Positions 15,001 to 22,221 of a stretch of DNA of 35,496 nucleotides are shown here, in pieces (the first letter of the stretch is position 1; every line of letters starts with the position of its first letter). Source of the DNA: SIG299 sp045593825. GTDB lineage: Bacteria; Bacillota; Clostridia; Lachnospirales; Lachnospiraceae. The notes below the pieces were generated by a model, which was not told where the DNA came from, searched no databases, and was given only the letters and a program-made list of their open reading frames with translations. The position numbers were made by a program, and so were the translations under genes. The DNA lies in NCBI GenBank assembly GCA_045593825.1, contig JAZNXI010000034.1, forward strand, positions 1 to 35,496, written 5' to 3'.

Positions 15001-15738
15001 ATGAAATATCAGAATTATATTTTTGATTTGTACGGAACATTGGTGGATATTCACACTGATGAAAGCAAGGCTTCTCTTTGGAAAAAGATTGCGGTGTATT
15101 TCAGCGCCCAGGGTGCTGCGTATACCGGCAAAGAAATCAAAGAGCGGTATGGTGCTTTAATCCGGGCCGAAGAGAAAAAGCTTCAGAAAAGGCTGAATAA
15201 AAAATATCCGGGCATTACGGTAAAGGAAGTGGAAATCGACTTAGACCGGGTGTTTGCGGCTTTGTATAAAGAAAAGGGCGTTAAGGCAAACAGGCAGTTA
15301 ATAAAAGATTCCATGATTGCCTTCCGTGCCATTACCATGGAAAAGCTCCGGCTGTTTCCGGGAACAACAGAGTTGTTGCAGGGCTTGCGGGATGCAGGCA
15401 AAAAGGTGTATTTACTTTCCAATGCACAAACTTCTTTTACGTATCCGGAAATGAAAGCACTTGGGCTTACCGGATACTTTGACGACATCTTCTTTTCCTC
15501 CGATTTGGAGGTAAAAAAACCTTCCGCAAAGTTTTACGATGCCCTGTTTGAAAAGCACGGGCTGAAAAAGGCGGAATCTGTAATGGTAGGTAATGATCGT
15601 TTTGCGGATGTACAGGGTGCCTTGGATTTTGGTATCGAAGCCATTTATCTGCATACCGAGCAGTCCACACCGTTTGAAGGAAAGCTTCCAAAGGGCAGTG
15701 TGCAGGTAGAAAATCTTTTGGATATTTTTGATTTGTAA
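15001..15738 (+). CDS. HAD-superfamily hydrolase, subfamily IA
   Basis: The 245-residue protein has HAD motif I FDLYGTLVD (nucleophile Asp9), motif II LLSNAQ, motif III Lys in VKKPSAKFY and motif IV VGNDRFADVQGA, with a helical cap (about 20-110). Motif I reads DLYGT: the usual general acid (second Asp of DxD) is Tyr, as in haloacid dehalogenases, so it may not be a standard phosphatase. AAGGAG precedes the ATG. It is 14 bases after the GH13 gene and likely co-transcribed. The substrate cannot be told. Confidence 0.88.
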   Translation: MKYQNYIFDLYGTLVDIHTDESKASLWKKIAVYFSAQGAAYTGKEIKERYGALIRAEEKKLQKRLNKKYPGITVKEVEIDLDRVFAALYKEKGVKANRQLIKDSMIAFRAITMEKLRLFPGTTELLQGLRDAGKKVYLLSNAQTSFTYPEMKALGLTGYFDDIFFSSDLEVKKPSAKFYDALFEKHGLKKAESVMVGNDRFADVQGALDFGIEAIYLHTEQSTPFEGKLPKGSVQVENLLDIFDL

Positions 15739-15780
15739 TTTGTTTAATAAGAGAGTTTGGTTTGCTAAGAGGTAGCAGTC

Positions 15781-16653
15781 ATGGAAAAGAAAAGCAGAAG
15801 TAAAATTCTTTTGAAAAATGCAGGATTGATTATCGGCGGAAGTTTGCTTTATGCCCTGGGAATGAACCTGTTTCTGACACCGTTAAAATTGTTCAGTGGT
15901 GGTGGCGTAGGTCTGGCACAGTTAATCACCCTGTTTTTGGAAAATTTAATTGATGTGGGAAGTTTTAATCTGTACGGTATTGTGTACATGTTAATTAATA
16001 TTCCGCTTCTGTTTCTGGCGTACTTCCAGCTGGGTTATAAATTTTTCATCAAAACATTAATCGGCTCCGGTGCCATCAGTTTATTTATTACCCTGATTCC
16101 TACTCTGGCTGTTCCGATTGTGGATGATTATCTTACCGCTGTGCTTATCGGTGGTATTGCGGCAGGTGCCGGTGTAGGCTTAATCCTGATTGCAGGCGGC
16201 AGCGGCGGCGGTATCGATGTGGTTGCCATGTGGGCGGCAAAGAAATTCCGCAATGCCAGTGTGGGAAAAATCTCCCTGTATTTTAATGTGCTACTTTACG
16301 CCATTATGCTGTTTATGTTTGATGCGGAAACGGTAATTTACTCTCTGATTTATACTGTTATTTTTACTTTGGTTTTAGACAAGACCCATTATCAGAATAT
16401 TAACGTCCGTGTAATGATTTTTACCAAGAAGGAAGGCATCGATAAAGCAATCAATGTGCGGACCCGCCGCGGTGTAACCAAGTGGGAGGGCTGTGGCGCT
16501 TATACACAGGAATCCACGCAGATTTTGGTGTCCTGTATTAACAAGTACGAGGTTAATGAAATGCTGGATTTGGTACACAGTATCGACCCGCAGGCCTTTG
16601 TAATTGTAGACGAAAACGTAATGGTAAGCGGTAATTTTGAAAAGAGACTGTAA
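15781..16653 (+). CDS. YitT-family membrane protein (DUF161 plus DUF2179)
   Basis: YitT proteins are widespread Firmicute membrane proteins without a settled function. The 290-residue protein has about six hydrophobic segments (roughly 13-33, 62-80, 87-107, 115-138, 164-180, 185-200), with the glycine-rich GGGVGLAQL and AGGSGGGIDVVAMW, and a cytoplasmic C-terminal DUF2179 domain (about 205-290) containing the family's RRGVTKWEGCGAYTQ stretch. An AGAGGT site precedes the ATG. It follows the HAD gene by 42 bases and is closed by a terminator. Confidence 0.9.
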   Translation: MEKKSRSKILLKNAGLIIGGSLLYALGMNLFLTPLKLFSGGGVGLAQLITLFLENLIDVGSFNLYGIVYMLINIPLLFLAYFQLGYKFFIKTLIGSGAISLFITLIPTLAVPIVDDYLTAVLIGGIAAGAGVGLILIAGGSGGGIDVVAMWAAKKFRNASVGKISLYFNVLLYAIMLFMFDAETVIYSLIYTVIFTLVLDKTHYQNINVRVMIFTKKEGIDKAINVRTRRGVTKWEGCGAYTQESTQILVSCINKYEVNEMLDLVHSIDPQAFVIVDENVMVSGNFEKRL

Positions 16654-16659
16654 CATTTC

Positions 16660-16703
16660 AAAAGAAGGGGAATATATTCTACCAAGGATATATCCCCTCT
16701 TTT
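16660..16703 (+). terminator. Terminator after the YitT-family gene
   Basis: AAAAGA, GGGG and ATATAT on the left pair with ATATATCCCCTCTTTT on the right, with a bulged A on each side of GGGG, and the right arm ends in a T-run. The A-rich left arm means it could work in both directions. Confidence 0.75.
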
Positions 16704-16713
16704 AAATTTGTGC

Positions 16714-16741
16714 TTGACGTATATCAAAACTGTGCTATAAT
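16714..16741 (+). promoter_or_regulatory. Promoter of the trpB T-box leader
   Basis: TTGACG (16714-16719), a 16-base spacer and TATAAT (16736-16741), with TGC directly before it forming an extended -10. The start is expected near 16748. Confidence 0.85.
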
Positions 16742-16747
16742 AAGTAC

Positions 16748-17070
16748 AAAGTTACTTTGCTTCGGTAAAGTAACAACGCAAGCAAAACCTGTGACAAAGA
16801 GTAAGTACCTTTGACAGCACCGGTACAGAGAGCAGCAGATTGGTGGAACTGCAGCACGAGTGGTCTAAGGGAATGGGCTTTGGAGGGCAACCTGAACATC
16901 CGCCGGGAAGGTAGGGAAGCCGGAGTCGAATCTCCGTTAACAAAACCAGCCTGTCAACCGCAAGGGGCGCAGGGCTTAAGAGGGTATCAACAGGATACCA
17001 ATACGGGTGGCACCGCAGGAGTTAACTCTTGTCCCGCGAAACTTTCGCAGTGGATGAGGGTATTTTTTTT
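16748..17070 (+). promoter_or_regulatory. T-box riboswitch sensing tRNA-Trp, upstream of trpB
   Basis: The leader binds uncharged tRNA and then allows read-through. Stem I base CAAAG (16795-16799) pairs with CTTTG (16878-16882) around the specifier loop, with AGTA on the 5' side and GAA-TGG on the 3' side. The specifier is UGG (16874-16876), i.e. Trp. The distal arm has AGAGAG, then a GCAG/CTGC stem enclosing GGTG. The T-box reads GGGTGGCACCGC (17005-17016). Its TGGC bulge (17008-17011) complements GCCA and so expects discriminator G, as in bacterial tRNA-Trp. The competing terminator pairs ACTCTTGTCCCGCGA with TTCGC and GGATGAGGGT and ends in ATTTTTTTT (17062-17070). Confidence 0.93.
16751..16774 (+). 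other. UUCG-capped hairpin at the 5' end of the T-box transcript
   Basis: GTTACTTTGC and GTAAAGTAAC form ten pairs closed by a TTCG tetraloop, starting about three bases from the predicted transcript start. Such caps protect mRNA from 5'-end decay; it lies before the T-box core. Confidence 0.65.
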
Positions 17071-17121
17071 ACCCAAAGCTGCGAACAACCCATATTTATA
17101 TTTTTAGAAGGAGGAGTTATT

Positions 17122-18342
17122 ATGAAACTCAACAACGTGGATTTTGATACCTATTTTAACAATTACCCTGATGTAAACGGTTTTTTTGGTAAGTACGGCG
17201 GTGCTTACATTGAGCCAAAGTTAAAGGCAGCCATGGATGAAATTACCGAAGCGTACTTTTCCATCTGCCAGTCCAGAAAGTTCATTGCAGAGCTTAGAAG
17301 AATCCGTAAGGAATTCCAGGGCAGACCAACCCCTGTGTCTCATTTAGAGAGACTGTCAGACGCATTAGGCGGTAAGGTTCAGCTCTACGCAAAGAGAGAA
17401 GACTTAAACCATTCCGGCGCCCACAAGTTAAACCATTGTATGGGTGAAGCGTTACTTGCTAAGTACATGGGTAAGAAGAAGGTTATTGCAGAAACCGGTG
17501 CAGGCCAGCACGGTGTGGCTCTTGCTACCGCAGCTGCTTACTTCGGTTTAGAGTGTGACATTTACATGGGTTCCGTAGACATCAAGAAGCAGGCGCCAAA
17601 CGTTGCCAGAATGAAGATTTTAGGCGCAAACGTAATTGAGGTTACCCACGGCTTACAAACATTAAAAGAAGCGGTTGACGCGGCTTTTGACGCATACAGC
17701 AAGGAATATAAGGATGCCATTTACTGCATCGGCTCCGTTCTTGGTCCTCATCCATTCCCAATGATGGTAAGAGATTTCCAGAGCGTGGTTGGTATCGAAG
17801 CAAGAGAGCAGTTCATCGACATGACCGGCCATCTGCCAACCTCCATCGTTGCCTGTGTGGGCGGCGGTTCCAACGCAGCAGGTTTATTTGCAGGCTTCTT
17901 AAACGACCCGGTTGACATTTACGGTATTGAGCCTCTGGGACGCGGCGAAAAGCTGGGCGACCATGCGGCAAGCCTGAAGTATGGTACCGAAGGCATCATG
18001 CACGGCTTCAACAGTATCATGTTAAAGGATGAAAACGGCGAACCGGCTCCGGTTTATTCCGTTGCCAGCGGTCTCGACTACCCATCCTCCGGTCCGGAGC
18101 ATGCATTCCTTCAGGAAATCGGCCGCGTTAAGTACGACGTTATCAACGACGACGAAACCATTGATGCATTCTTCACACTGGCTCGTTTAGAGGGTATCAT
18201 TCCTGCCATCGAAAGTGCCCATGCGGTTGCATACGGCATGAAGCTTGCCAAGACCATGGATCACGGTTCTGTGCTTATTAACCTGTCCGGTAGAGGCGAC
18301 AAGGATATGGACTACATTTTAGAGAATTACGGTATCAGATAA
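17122..18342 (+). CDS. trpB: Tryptophan synthase beta chain (stand-alone)
   Basis: TrpB joins indole and serine to make tryptophan, using PLP. The 406-residue protein has the PLP lysine in GAHKLNH (Lys102; HKINN is more usual), the catalytic-type Glu124 in AETGAGQHG, the glycine-rich VGGGSNAAG and the LEGIIPAIESAHAV segment. AAGGAGGAG (17108-17116) precedes the ATG; a longer frame from 17029 runs through the T-box terminator and is not real. No trpA or other trp gene is adjacent and a terminator follows, so this copy may serve indole salvage or pair with a TrpA encoded elsewhere. The Trp T-box confirms regulation by tryptophan supply. Confidence 0.95.
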   Translation: MKLNNVDFDTYFNNYPDVNGFFGKYGGAYIEPKLKAAMDEITEAYFSICQSRKFIAELRRIRKEFQGRPTPVSHLERLSDALGGKVQLYAKREDLNHSGAHKLNHCMGEALLAKYMGKKKVIAETGAGQHGVALATAAAYFGLECDIYMGSVDIKKQAPNVARMKILGANVIEVTHGLQTLKEAVDAAFDAYSKEYKDAIYCIGSVLGPHPFPMMVRDFQSVVGIEAREQFIDMTGHLPTSIVACVGGGSNAAGLFAGFLNDPVDIYGIEPLGRGEKLGDHAASLKYGTEGIMHGFNSIMLKDENGEPAPVYSVASGLDYPSSGPEHAFLQEIGRVKYDVINDDETIDAFFTLARLEGIIPAIESAHAVAYGMKLAKTMDHGSVLINLSGRGDKDMDYILENYGIR

Positions 18343-18350
18343 ATAATTTT

Positions 18351-18380
18351 GCCCGGGGTTAAAATCCCGGGCATTTTTTT
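18351..18380 (+). terminator. Terminator after trpB
   Basis: An 8-bp stem GCCCGGGG/TCCCGGGC with a 6-base loop is followed by ATTTTTTT. Its 3' end overlaps a sigma-E-like -35 of the next operon. Confidence 0.92.
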
Positions 18381-18399
18381 GTTTTACGGCACATACACT
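18370..18399 (+). promoter_or_regulatory. Sigma-E-type promoter of the prcB-like/sipL operon
   Basis: CATACACT (18392-18399) matches the sigma-E -10 consensus CATACANT fully. Fourteen bases upstream, GGCATTTT (18370-18377) matches GKMATATT at seven of eight positions. C. difficile sipL is a mother-cell sigma-E gene, which agrees. Confidence 0.72.
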
Positions 18400-18428
18400 G
18401 TTAACAAAACGTGAGAATCGGGCAGATT

Positions 18429-18839
18429 ATGAAAAAGAAACGGGTCATGTTTTTGCTTCTGGTGTTTTTGCTGGGCTTTCTGACCGGCTGTGCAAAAGGG
18501 GCAGAGAAACCGGAAAAGATAAAGGATTTGGAATATACCGTGCAGAAGGAAGGGGAACTCCCGGAGGAACTGTTAAATAAAATAAGGGAAAAGCAAAAGG
18601 AGCCGTTTCGCATGACCTATGCTACGGATGGATACCTGTATATTGCTAAGGGCTATGGAACGCAGGCAACCAGTGGTTACAGTATCCGGATTACCGATCT
18701 TTACGAGGCGGCGGAAGGGATTGTCCTCTACACGGAGCTGATTGGTCCGGGCAGGGAGGAACCGGTGCTTCAGGTGGAAACCTACCCGTATATTGTTGTG
18801 AAGCTTAAAGACTTAGGGCTGGATGTGCTATTTCAATAA
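18429..18839 (+). CDS. Small lipoprotein with a PrcB-like C-terminal domain
   Basis: The protein has 136 residues from the ATG at 18429; a GTG at 18411 would add six residues before the signal peptide and is less likely. MKKKRVMF and a hydrophobic core lead to the lipobox LTGC, so it should be lipid-anchored outside the membrane. The second half (SGYSIRITDLYEAAEGIVLY, TELIGPG, then YPYIVVKLKDL) resembles the PrcB C-terminal domain, named after a subunit of a spirochaete protease complex; its function here is unknown. It lies 15 bases before sipL, behind a sigma-E-type promoter, so a role in the mother cell during sporulation is inferred. Confidence 0.8.
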   Translation: MKKKRVMFLLLVFLLGFLTGCAKGAEKPEKIKDLEYTVQKEGELPEELLNKIREKQKEPFRMTYATDGYLYIAKGYGTQATSGYSIRITDLYEAAEGIVLYTELIGPGREEPVLQVETYPYIVVKLKDLGLDVLFQ

Positions 18840-18854
18840 AATTGGAGGAATATT

Positions 18855-20414
18855 ATGGATCTGAAAAAAGAAAATATCCATCGGATGGGCGGCACTATGG
18901 CAGCAGCATGCCGGGCCGCGACCTTTACCTTAGATGACGATTTCAATGTGCCGGATGCCAAGCCGGATGTAAAAATGATTTTGCGGGAAAACGGCAGAAT
19001 CCGCGTGATGGAGAAAAAATGCAATGCAGGACGTTTACATATCCGGGGCGTGCTTCTTGCGGATGTGCTTTACATCGGAGAGGATGGCACCGGGATTTAC
19101 GGTATGGAAAGCGAGCTGCCTTTTGACGAAATGATACATATGGAGCAGGAAGACTGTAACGGAATTACTATCCGGGCAGAGCTGGAGGATATTACCGCCA
19201 CCATGATTCATTCCAGAAAAATCAATGTAAAGGCACTGATTACCGTAAAGGCAATGTGTGAAGAAATAGAGGATGAAATTGTGGTTACGGAGGCAGAGGG
19301 CAAGGGTCTGTTTGCAAGGGCGAAGGATGTGAGCTTTACCAATCTTGCGGCCATGAAGCGGGATACCATCCGCCTGCGGGAAGAAGTGGTGCTTCCTGCT
19401 TCCCGGCCAAACATCAGTGAAATTCTTTACAAAGAAATGCATATGGCCCTGACAGAAAGCAGGGTACTGGAAGATGAACTGGCGGTAAAAGGCAACATAA
19501 ACCTGTTTGTGGTATACCAGGGTGCGGGCTTAAAGGAATCTCCGGAATTTTATGAAGCAAAAATACCATTTTCGGGACGGTTTGAACTGTCCGGGGCCAT
19601 GCCGCATATGGTGGAGGATATTACACCGGTGGTGGTACAGGAGAATCTGACCGCCCGTCCGGACGAAGACGGTGAAGAGCGTGTCTTCGAGGTAGAAACC
19701 GTATTGGAACTGGACATGAAACTTTATGAAGATAAGGAATTAATGGTTTTGGAAGATATTTATTCCGTGGCGGGTCATGTAAATTTACAGGGCTGCAAGG
19801 AGATGATTCCGCATCTGCTGTTAAAAAACCAGAGCATGGGCAGTTTTTTCGGTACCTATGAGTTACCTGCGGGTAATGTGACGCCGATGCAGATTTCCTA
19901 TGGCAGCAGCGAAGTCCATATGGAGAAGATTACCATGGAGGAAAATGCCCTGCATATTGATGGTATGCTGGAAGCCAAGGTTCTTATGGTAACCGGCTCC
20001 GATGAGCGTCCGTACATGGGCGTGAAGTTTTTCGTTCCGTTCCATCAGGAAATTGAGGTGCGAGGTTTAAGTGAAGGCTGCACCTATCATGTGGTTCCGA
20101 TGGTAACGGATTCCTCCTTCCAGTTATACCGTAGCAATGAAATTGAGTGGAAGACAGAGGTTAATTTCCAGACGGTTGTTTTCTGCAATGAGCCGGAATA
20201 TATGATTACCGGTGCGGAATTTGTGCCGTTTACGACCGAAGAGCAGGCGGCCCATCACTATATGATTGGTTACCGCAGTGAAGAAGGAGATAACCTTTGG
20301 ACCGTGGGCAAAAAGTTTTTTGTGTCTCCGGAAATGGTGGCGGAACAAAACGGCCTGGAAGAGGCAGAGATTCCTGCCGGAAAGATGCTGTTGCTGATTC
20401 GCCCGGTAGAATAA
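18855..20414 (+). CDS. sipL: Spore-coat morphogenesis protein SipL (SPOCS/DUF3794 domains plus LysM)
   Basis: SipL, described in Clostridioides difficile, binds the coat ATPase SpoIVA and brings the coat to the forespore; it is a functional counterpart of Bacillus SpoVID. The 519-residue length is very close to the C. difficile protein. It has repeated DUF3794/SPOCS beta-domains (around 30-130, 165-280 and 320-430) and a C-terminal LysM (about 470-516: HYMIGYRSEEGDNLWTVGKK, then AEQNGLEEAEIPAGKMLLLI), the part that binds SpoIVA. GGAGG precedes the ATG. No signal peptide is present. The sigma-E-like promoter upstream of its partner gene fits the known timing. Confidence 0.9.
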   Translation: MDLKKENIHRMGGTMAAACRAATFTLDDDFNVPDAKPDVKMILRENGRIRVMEKKCNAGRLHIRGVLLADVLYIGEDGTGIYGMESELPFDEMIHMEQEDCNGITIRAELEDITATMIHSRKINVKALITVKAMCEEIEDEIVVTEAEGKGLFARAKDVSFTNLAAMKRDTIRLREEVVLPASRPNISEILYKEMHMALTESRVLEDELAVKGNINLFVVYQGAGLKESPEFYEAKIPFSGRFELSGAMPHMVEDITPVVVQENLTARPDEDGEERVFEVETVLELDMKLYEDKELMVLEDIYSVAGHVNLQGCKEMIPHLLLKNQSMGSFFGTYELPAGNVTPMQISYGSSEVHMEKITMEENALHIDGMLEAKVLMVTGSDERPYMGVKFFVPFHQEIEVRGLSEGCTYHVVPMVTDSSFQLYRSNEIEWKTEVNFQTVVFCNEPEYMITGAEFVPFTTEEQAAHHYMIGYRSEEGDNLWTVGKKFFVSPEMVAEQNGLEEAEIPAGKMLLLIRPVE

Positions 20415-20445
20415 AATAAATTTGTGCTGCTGTGCTTTGCTCTAA

Positions 20446-20507
20446 ATAAAAATCCCTTTCTCTGCGAACCGTTAGCGATGAGCGGGTTCGTGAGAAAGGG
20501 ATTTTTT
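20446..20507. terminator. Bidirectional terminator between sipL and the convergent gene
   Basis: AAAAATCCCTTTCTC pairs with GAGAAAGGGATTTTT and CGAACC pairs with GGTTCG inside, giving a long stem with A-rich left and T-rich right ends. It serves sipL on the plus strand and the gene ending at 20515 on the minus strand. Confidence 0.92.
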
Positions 20508-20514
20508 TATATTA

Positions 20515-21153
20515 CTATGCTTCAGTTTTAGTAGTGTTTTCTGTCGCTGCAATGTCGTTATTTTCAGCGGTAACACCGTCTCTCCAGTCGGTAAGCTTCT
20601 TCTTGGTTACCTCCAGAGTCTTTTGGCAGATTTCAGGAAGTTCGCCGCCCCACTGCTTTGCAGCTTCGTCATAACCTTTTTGCAGTGCCTCTAACATGGA
20701 GTCAGCCTTGGTTGGGTCGTTGCCTGCCAGCGCCTTGGCAAAGGAGAACATACGCTCCGAGGTTTGCTCTACGCCCCAGTAGCCGTCGTCAGCTACTTCC
20801 TTGGCTGCTTCTGCGGCGGTTTCGTCGTCTACCTCGATGGTGCCCTCTTTAATCATATCAAAGGCATCTGCCAGGGTAGTAAACTTTTGGCCCTGCTTTA
20901 ACAGCATCTGTTCTACCAGGGAACGGAGCTGTGCGGTTTTCCGTTCTGCTTCTGCCATCATTTTTTCGATGGTGGCAGCGTCATATTTTGCGGTTTGCTT
21001 CTTTTCGGAAACTTCAGATTTTTCATACTCCGCGGCCGCGGTTTCCGCTGCTTTGGTATCTATTGCTTCCGTATTTTTCTTTTCGGTTTCTTTACCGACC
21101 TTTGCATTTTCATAATTGGCAGTCATTGCCTGGGTAATTCCGGCGATATCCAT
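20515..21153 (-). CDS. Uncharacterised Ala/Glu/Lys-rich soluble protein
   Basis: I do not recognise the family with certainty. The protein has 212 residues, with no signal peptide or membrane helix. The first 60 residues are low-complexity (Ala, Glu, Lys, Thr). Residues 60-95 are predicted helical (IEKMMAEAERKTAQLRSLV, then LLKQGQKF). The most distinctive part is residues 122-185: DDGYWGVEQTSERMFSFAKA, then NDPTKADSML, then KQWGGELPEICQKT. The C-terminus is again Glu/Asn/Thr-rich. GGAGG lies before the ATG. It follows ispE by 92 bases on the same strand. The opening MDIAGITQAM faintly recalls YjfB-type motility-associated proteins, but this is weak. Confidence 0.78.
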   Translation of the reverse strand: MDIAGITQAMTANYENAKVGKETEKKNTEAIDTKAAETAAAEYEKSEVSEKKQTAKYDAATIEKMMAEAERKTAQLRSLVEQMLLKQGQKFTTLADAFDMIKEGTIEVDDETAAEAAKEVADDGYWGVEQTSERMFSFAKALAGNDPTKADSMLEALQKGYDEAAKQWGGELPEICQKTLEVTKKKLTDWRDGVTAENNDIAATENTTKTEA

Positions 21154-21246
21154 ATCAAATCCTCCAAGGTGTATTTTATAGGCGCCATCCGTGGCTTGGT
21201 TTCTTTTGCACTATTAATATCGGCAGGATGCCGGGAAAAATTAAGA

Positions 21247-22152
21247 CTAGATATCTGCGTAATTCATGCGCTTGGAGACAGGCTGATGGAATTTGGTAGC
21301 AAAAGCACGATCAGCATAGCCGTGGTCCAGGAAATACTCGCAGGCTTCAATAGCGTCGTTACCGTCGGTAAACAGGCCGAATACGGTAGGACCGCTGCCA
21401 CTCATGCAGGTGCCAAGTGCGCCCAGCTCCATAAATTTTGTTTCGATTTCTTCCACCTCAGGACAAAGGGTACGCGCCACCGGCTCCAGAATGTTGTTAA
21501 GGTTTGCACAAAGCTTACTGATATTGCCGGTGCGGATGGCATCCAGGGCCGCATCAATATCCGGATGATGTGCTTTGTCCAGTTTTAGATTCTGGTAAAC
21601 ATATTTGGTGGATACTGCTGCTTCCGGTTTGACAAGGACACAGTACATGGCAGGAGCCGCAGGAAGAGCGGTTAACACCTCGCCGATACCTTCGGACAGG
21701 GCGGTACCAAGCTGGATGCAGTAAGGCACGTCGGCCCCCAGCTTTACTCCCAGGGTTTGTAATTCTTCTATGGAAAGATGCTTCTCAAACAACTGGTTCA
21801 TGCCCTTTAAGGTGGCAGCTGCGTCGGAACTGCCGCCGGCAAGACCTGCTGCGGAAGGAATCTGTTTATCGATGGTAATATGCACGCCGCCTTCTACGGA
21901 ATAGGTGTCCATAAAAAGCTTGGCTGCCTTGTAAATTAAATTGTTTTTGTCCCAGGTAACATCCGGAAACAGCTCCGGATTTCTGGAGGAAAGAGAAATG
22001 CCCGGTTCTGTTGTTTTCTGTAAAAACAAAGTGTCGCAAAGAGAAAGGGACTGCATAATCATGCGGACGGTATGATAGCCATCCGGTCGGCGGTTTAAAA
22101 CGTCCAGGGCCAGATTGATTTTGGCATAGGCGTGAATTGTAAGTTGTTCCAT
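21247..22152 (-). CDS. ispE: 4-diphosphocytidyl-2-C-methyl-D-erythritol kinase
   Basis: IspE phosphorylates CDP-methylerythritol in the MEP pathway to isoprenoids. The 301-residue protein is a GHMP kinase: AYAKINLALDV near the start, PDGYHTVRMIMQSL, the ATP loop PSAAGLAGGSSDAAA (99-113) and the C-terminal MSGSGPTVFG. AGGAGG sits before the ATG. It follows spoIIR on the same strand; ispE and spoIIR are often neighbours in Clostridia. A weak promoter lies in the gap. Confidence 0.96.
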   Translation of the reverse strand: MEQLTIHAYAKINLALDVLNRRPDGYHTVRMIMQSLSLCDTLFLQKTTEPGISLSSRNPELFPDVTWDKNNLIYKAAKLFMDTYSVEGGVHITIDKQIPSAAGLAGGSSDAAATLKGMNQLFEKHLSIEELQTLGVKLGADVPYCIQLGTALSEGIGEVLTALPAAPAMYCVLVKPEAAVSTKYVYQNLKLDKAHHPDIDAALDAIRTGNISKLCANLNNILEPVARTLCPEVEEIETKFMELGALGTCMSGSGPTVFGLFTDGNDAIEACEYFLDHGYADRAFATKFHQPVSKRMNYADI

Positions 22153-22176
22153 AAAATACCTCCTATCAATATCGAC

Positions 22177-22205
22177 AGTATATCACAGGAAATGAGATTT
22201 GTATA
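22177..22205 (-). promoter_or_regulatory. Possible ispE promoter
   Basis: On the minus strand, TATACA (22200-22205), a 17-base spacer and TATACT (22177-22182) lie just before the AGGAGG of ispE. Confidence 0.35.
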
Positions 22206-22221
22206 GTAAATATTTGGAAAT

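Noticed and set aside
16840..16945. tRNA-like stretch (CGAGTGGTCTAAGG and GGAGTCGAATCTCC) suggesting a Ser/Leu-type tRNA
   Set aside because: No acceptor stem or anticodon stem pairs, and the sequence is fully explained as stem I to III of the Trp T-box leader.
17029..17121. Longer trpB start at 17029
   Set aside because: It would translate through the T-box terminator; AAGGAGGAG and family alignment fix the ATG at 17122.
20995..21588. Plus-strand frame of 197 residues opposite ispE and its neighbour
   Set aside because: It spans two real minus-strand genes and their gap, has no recognisable domain and no ribosome site.
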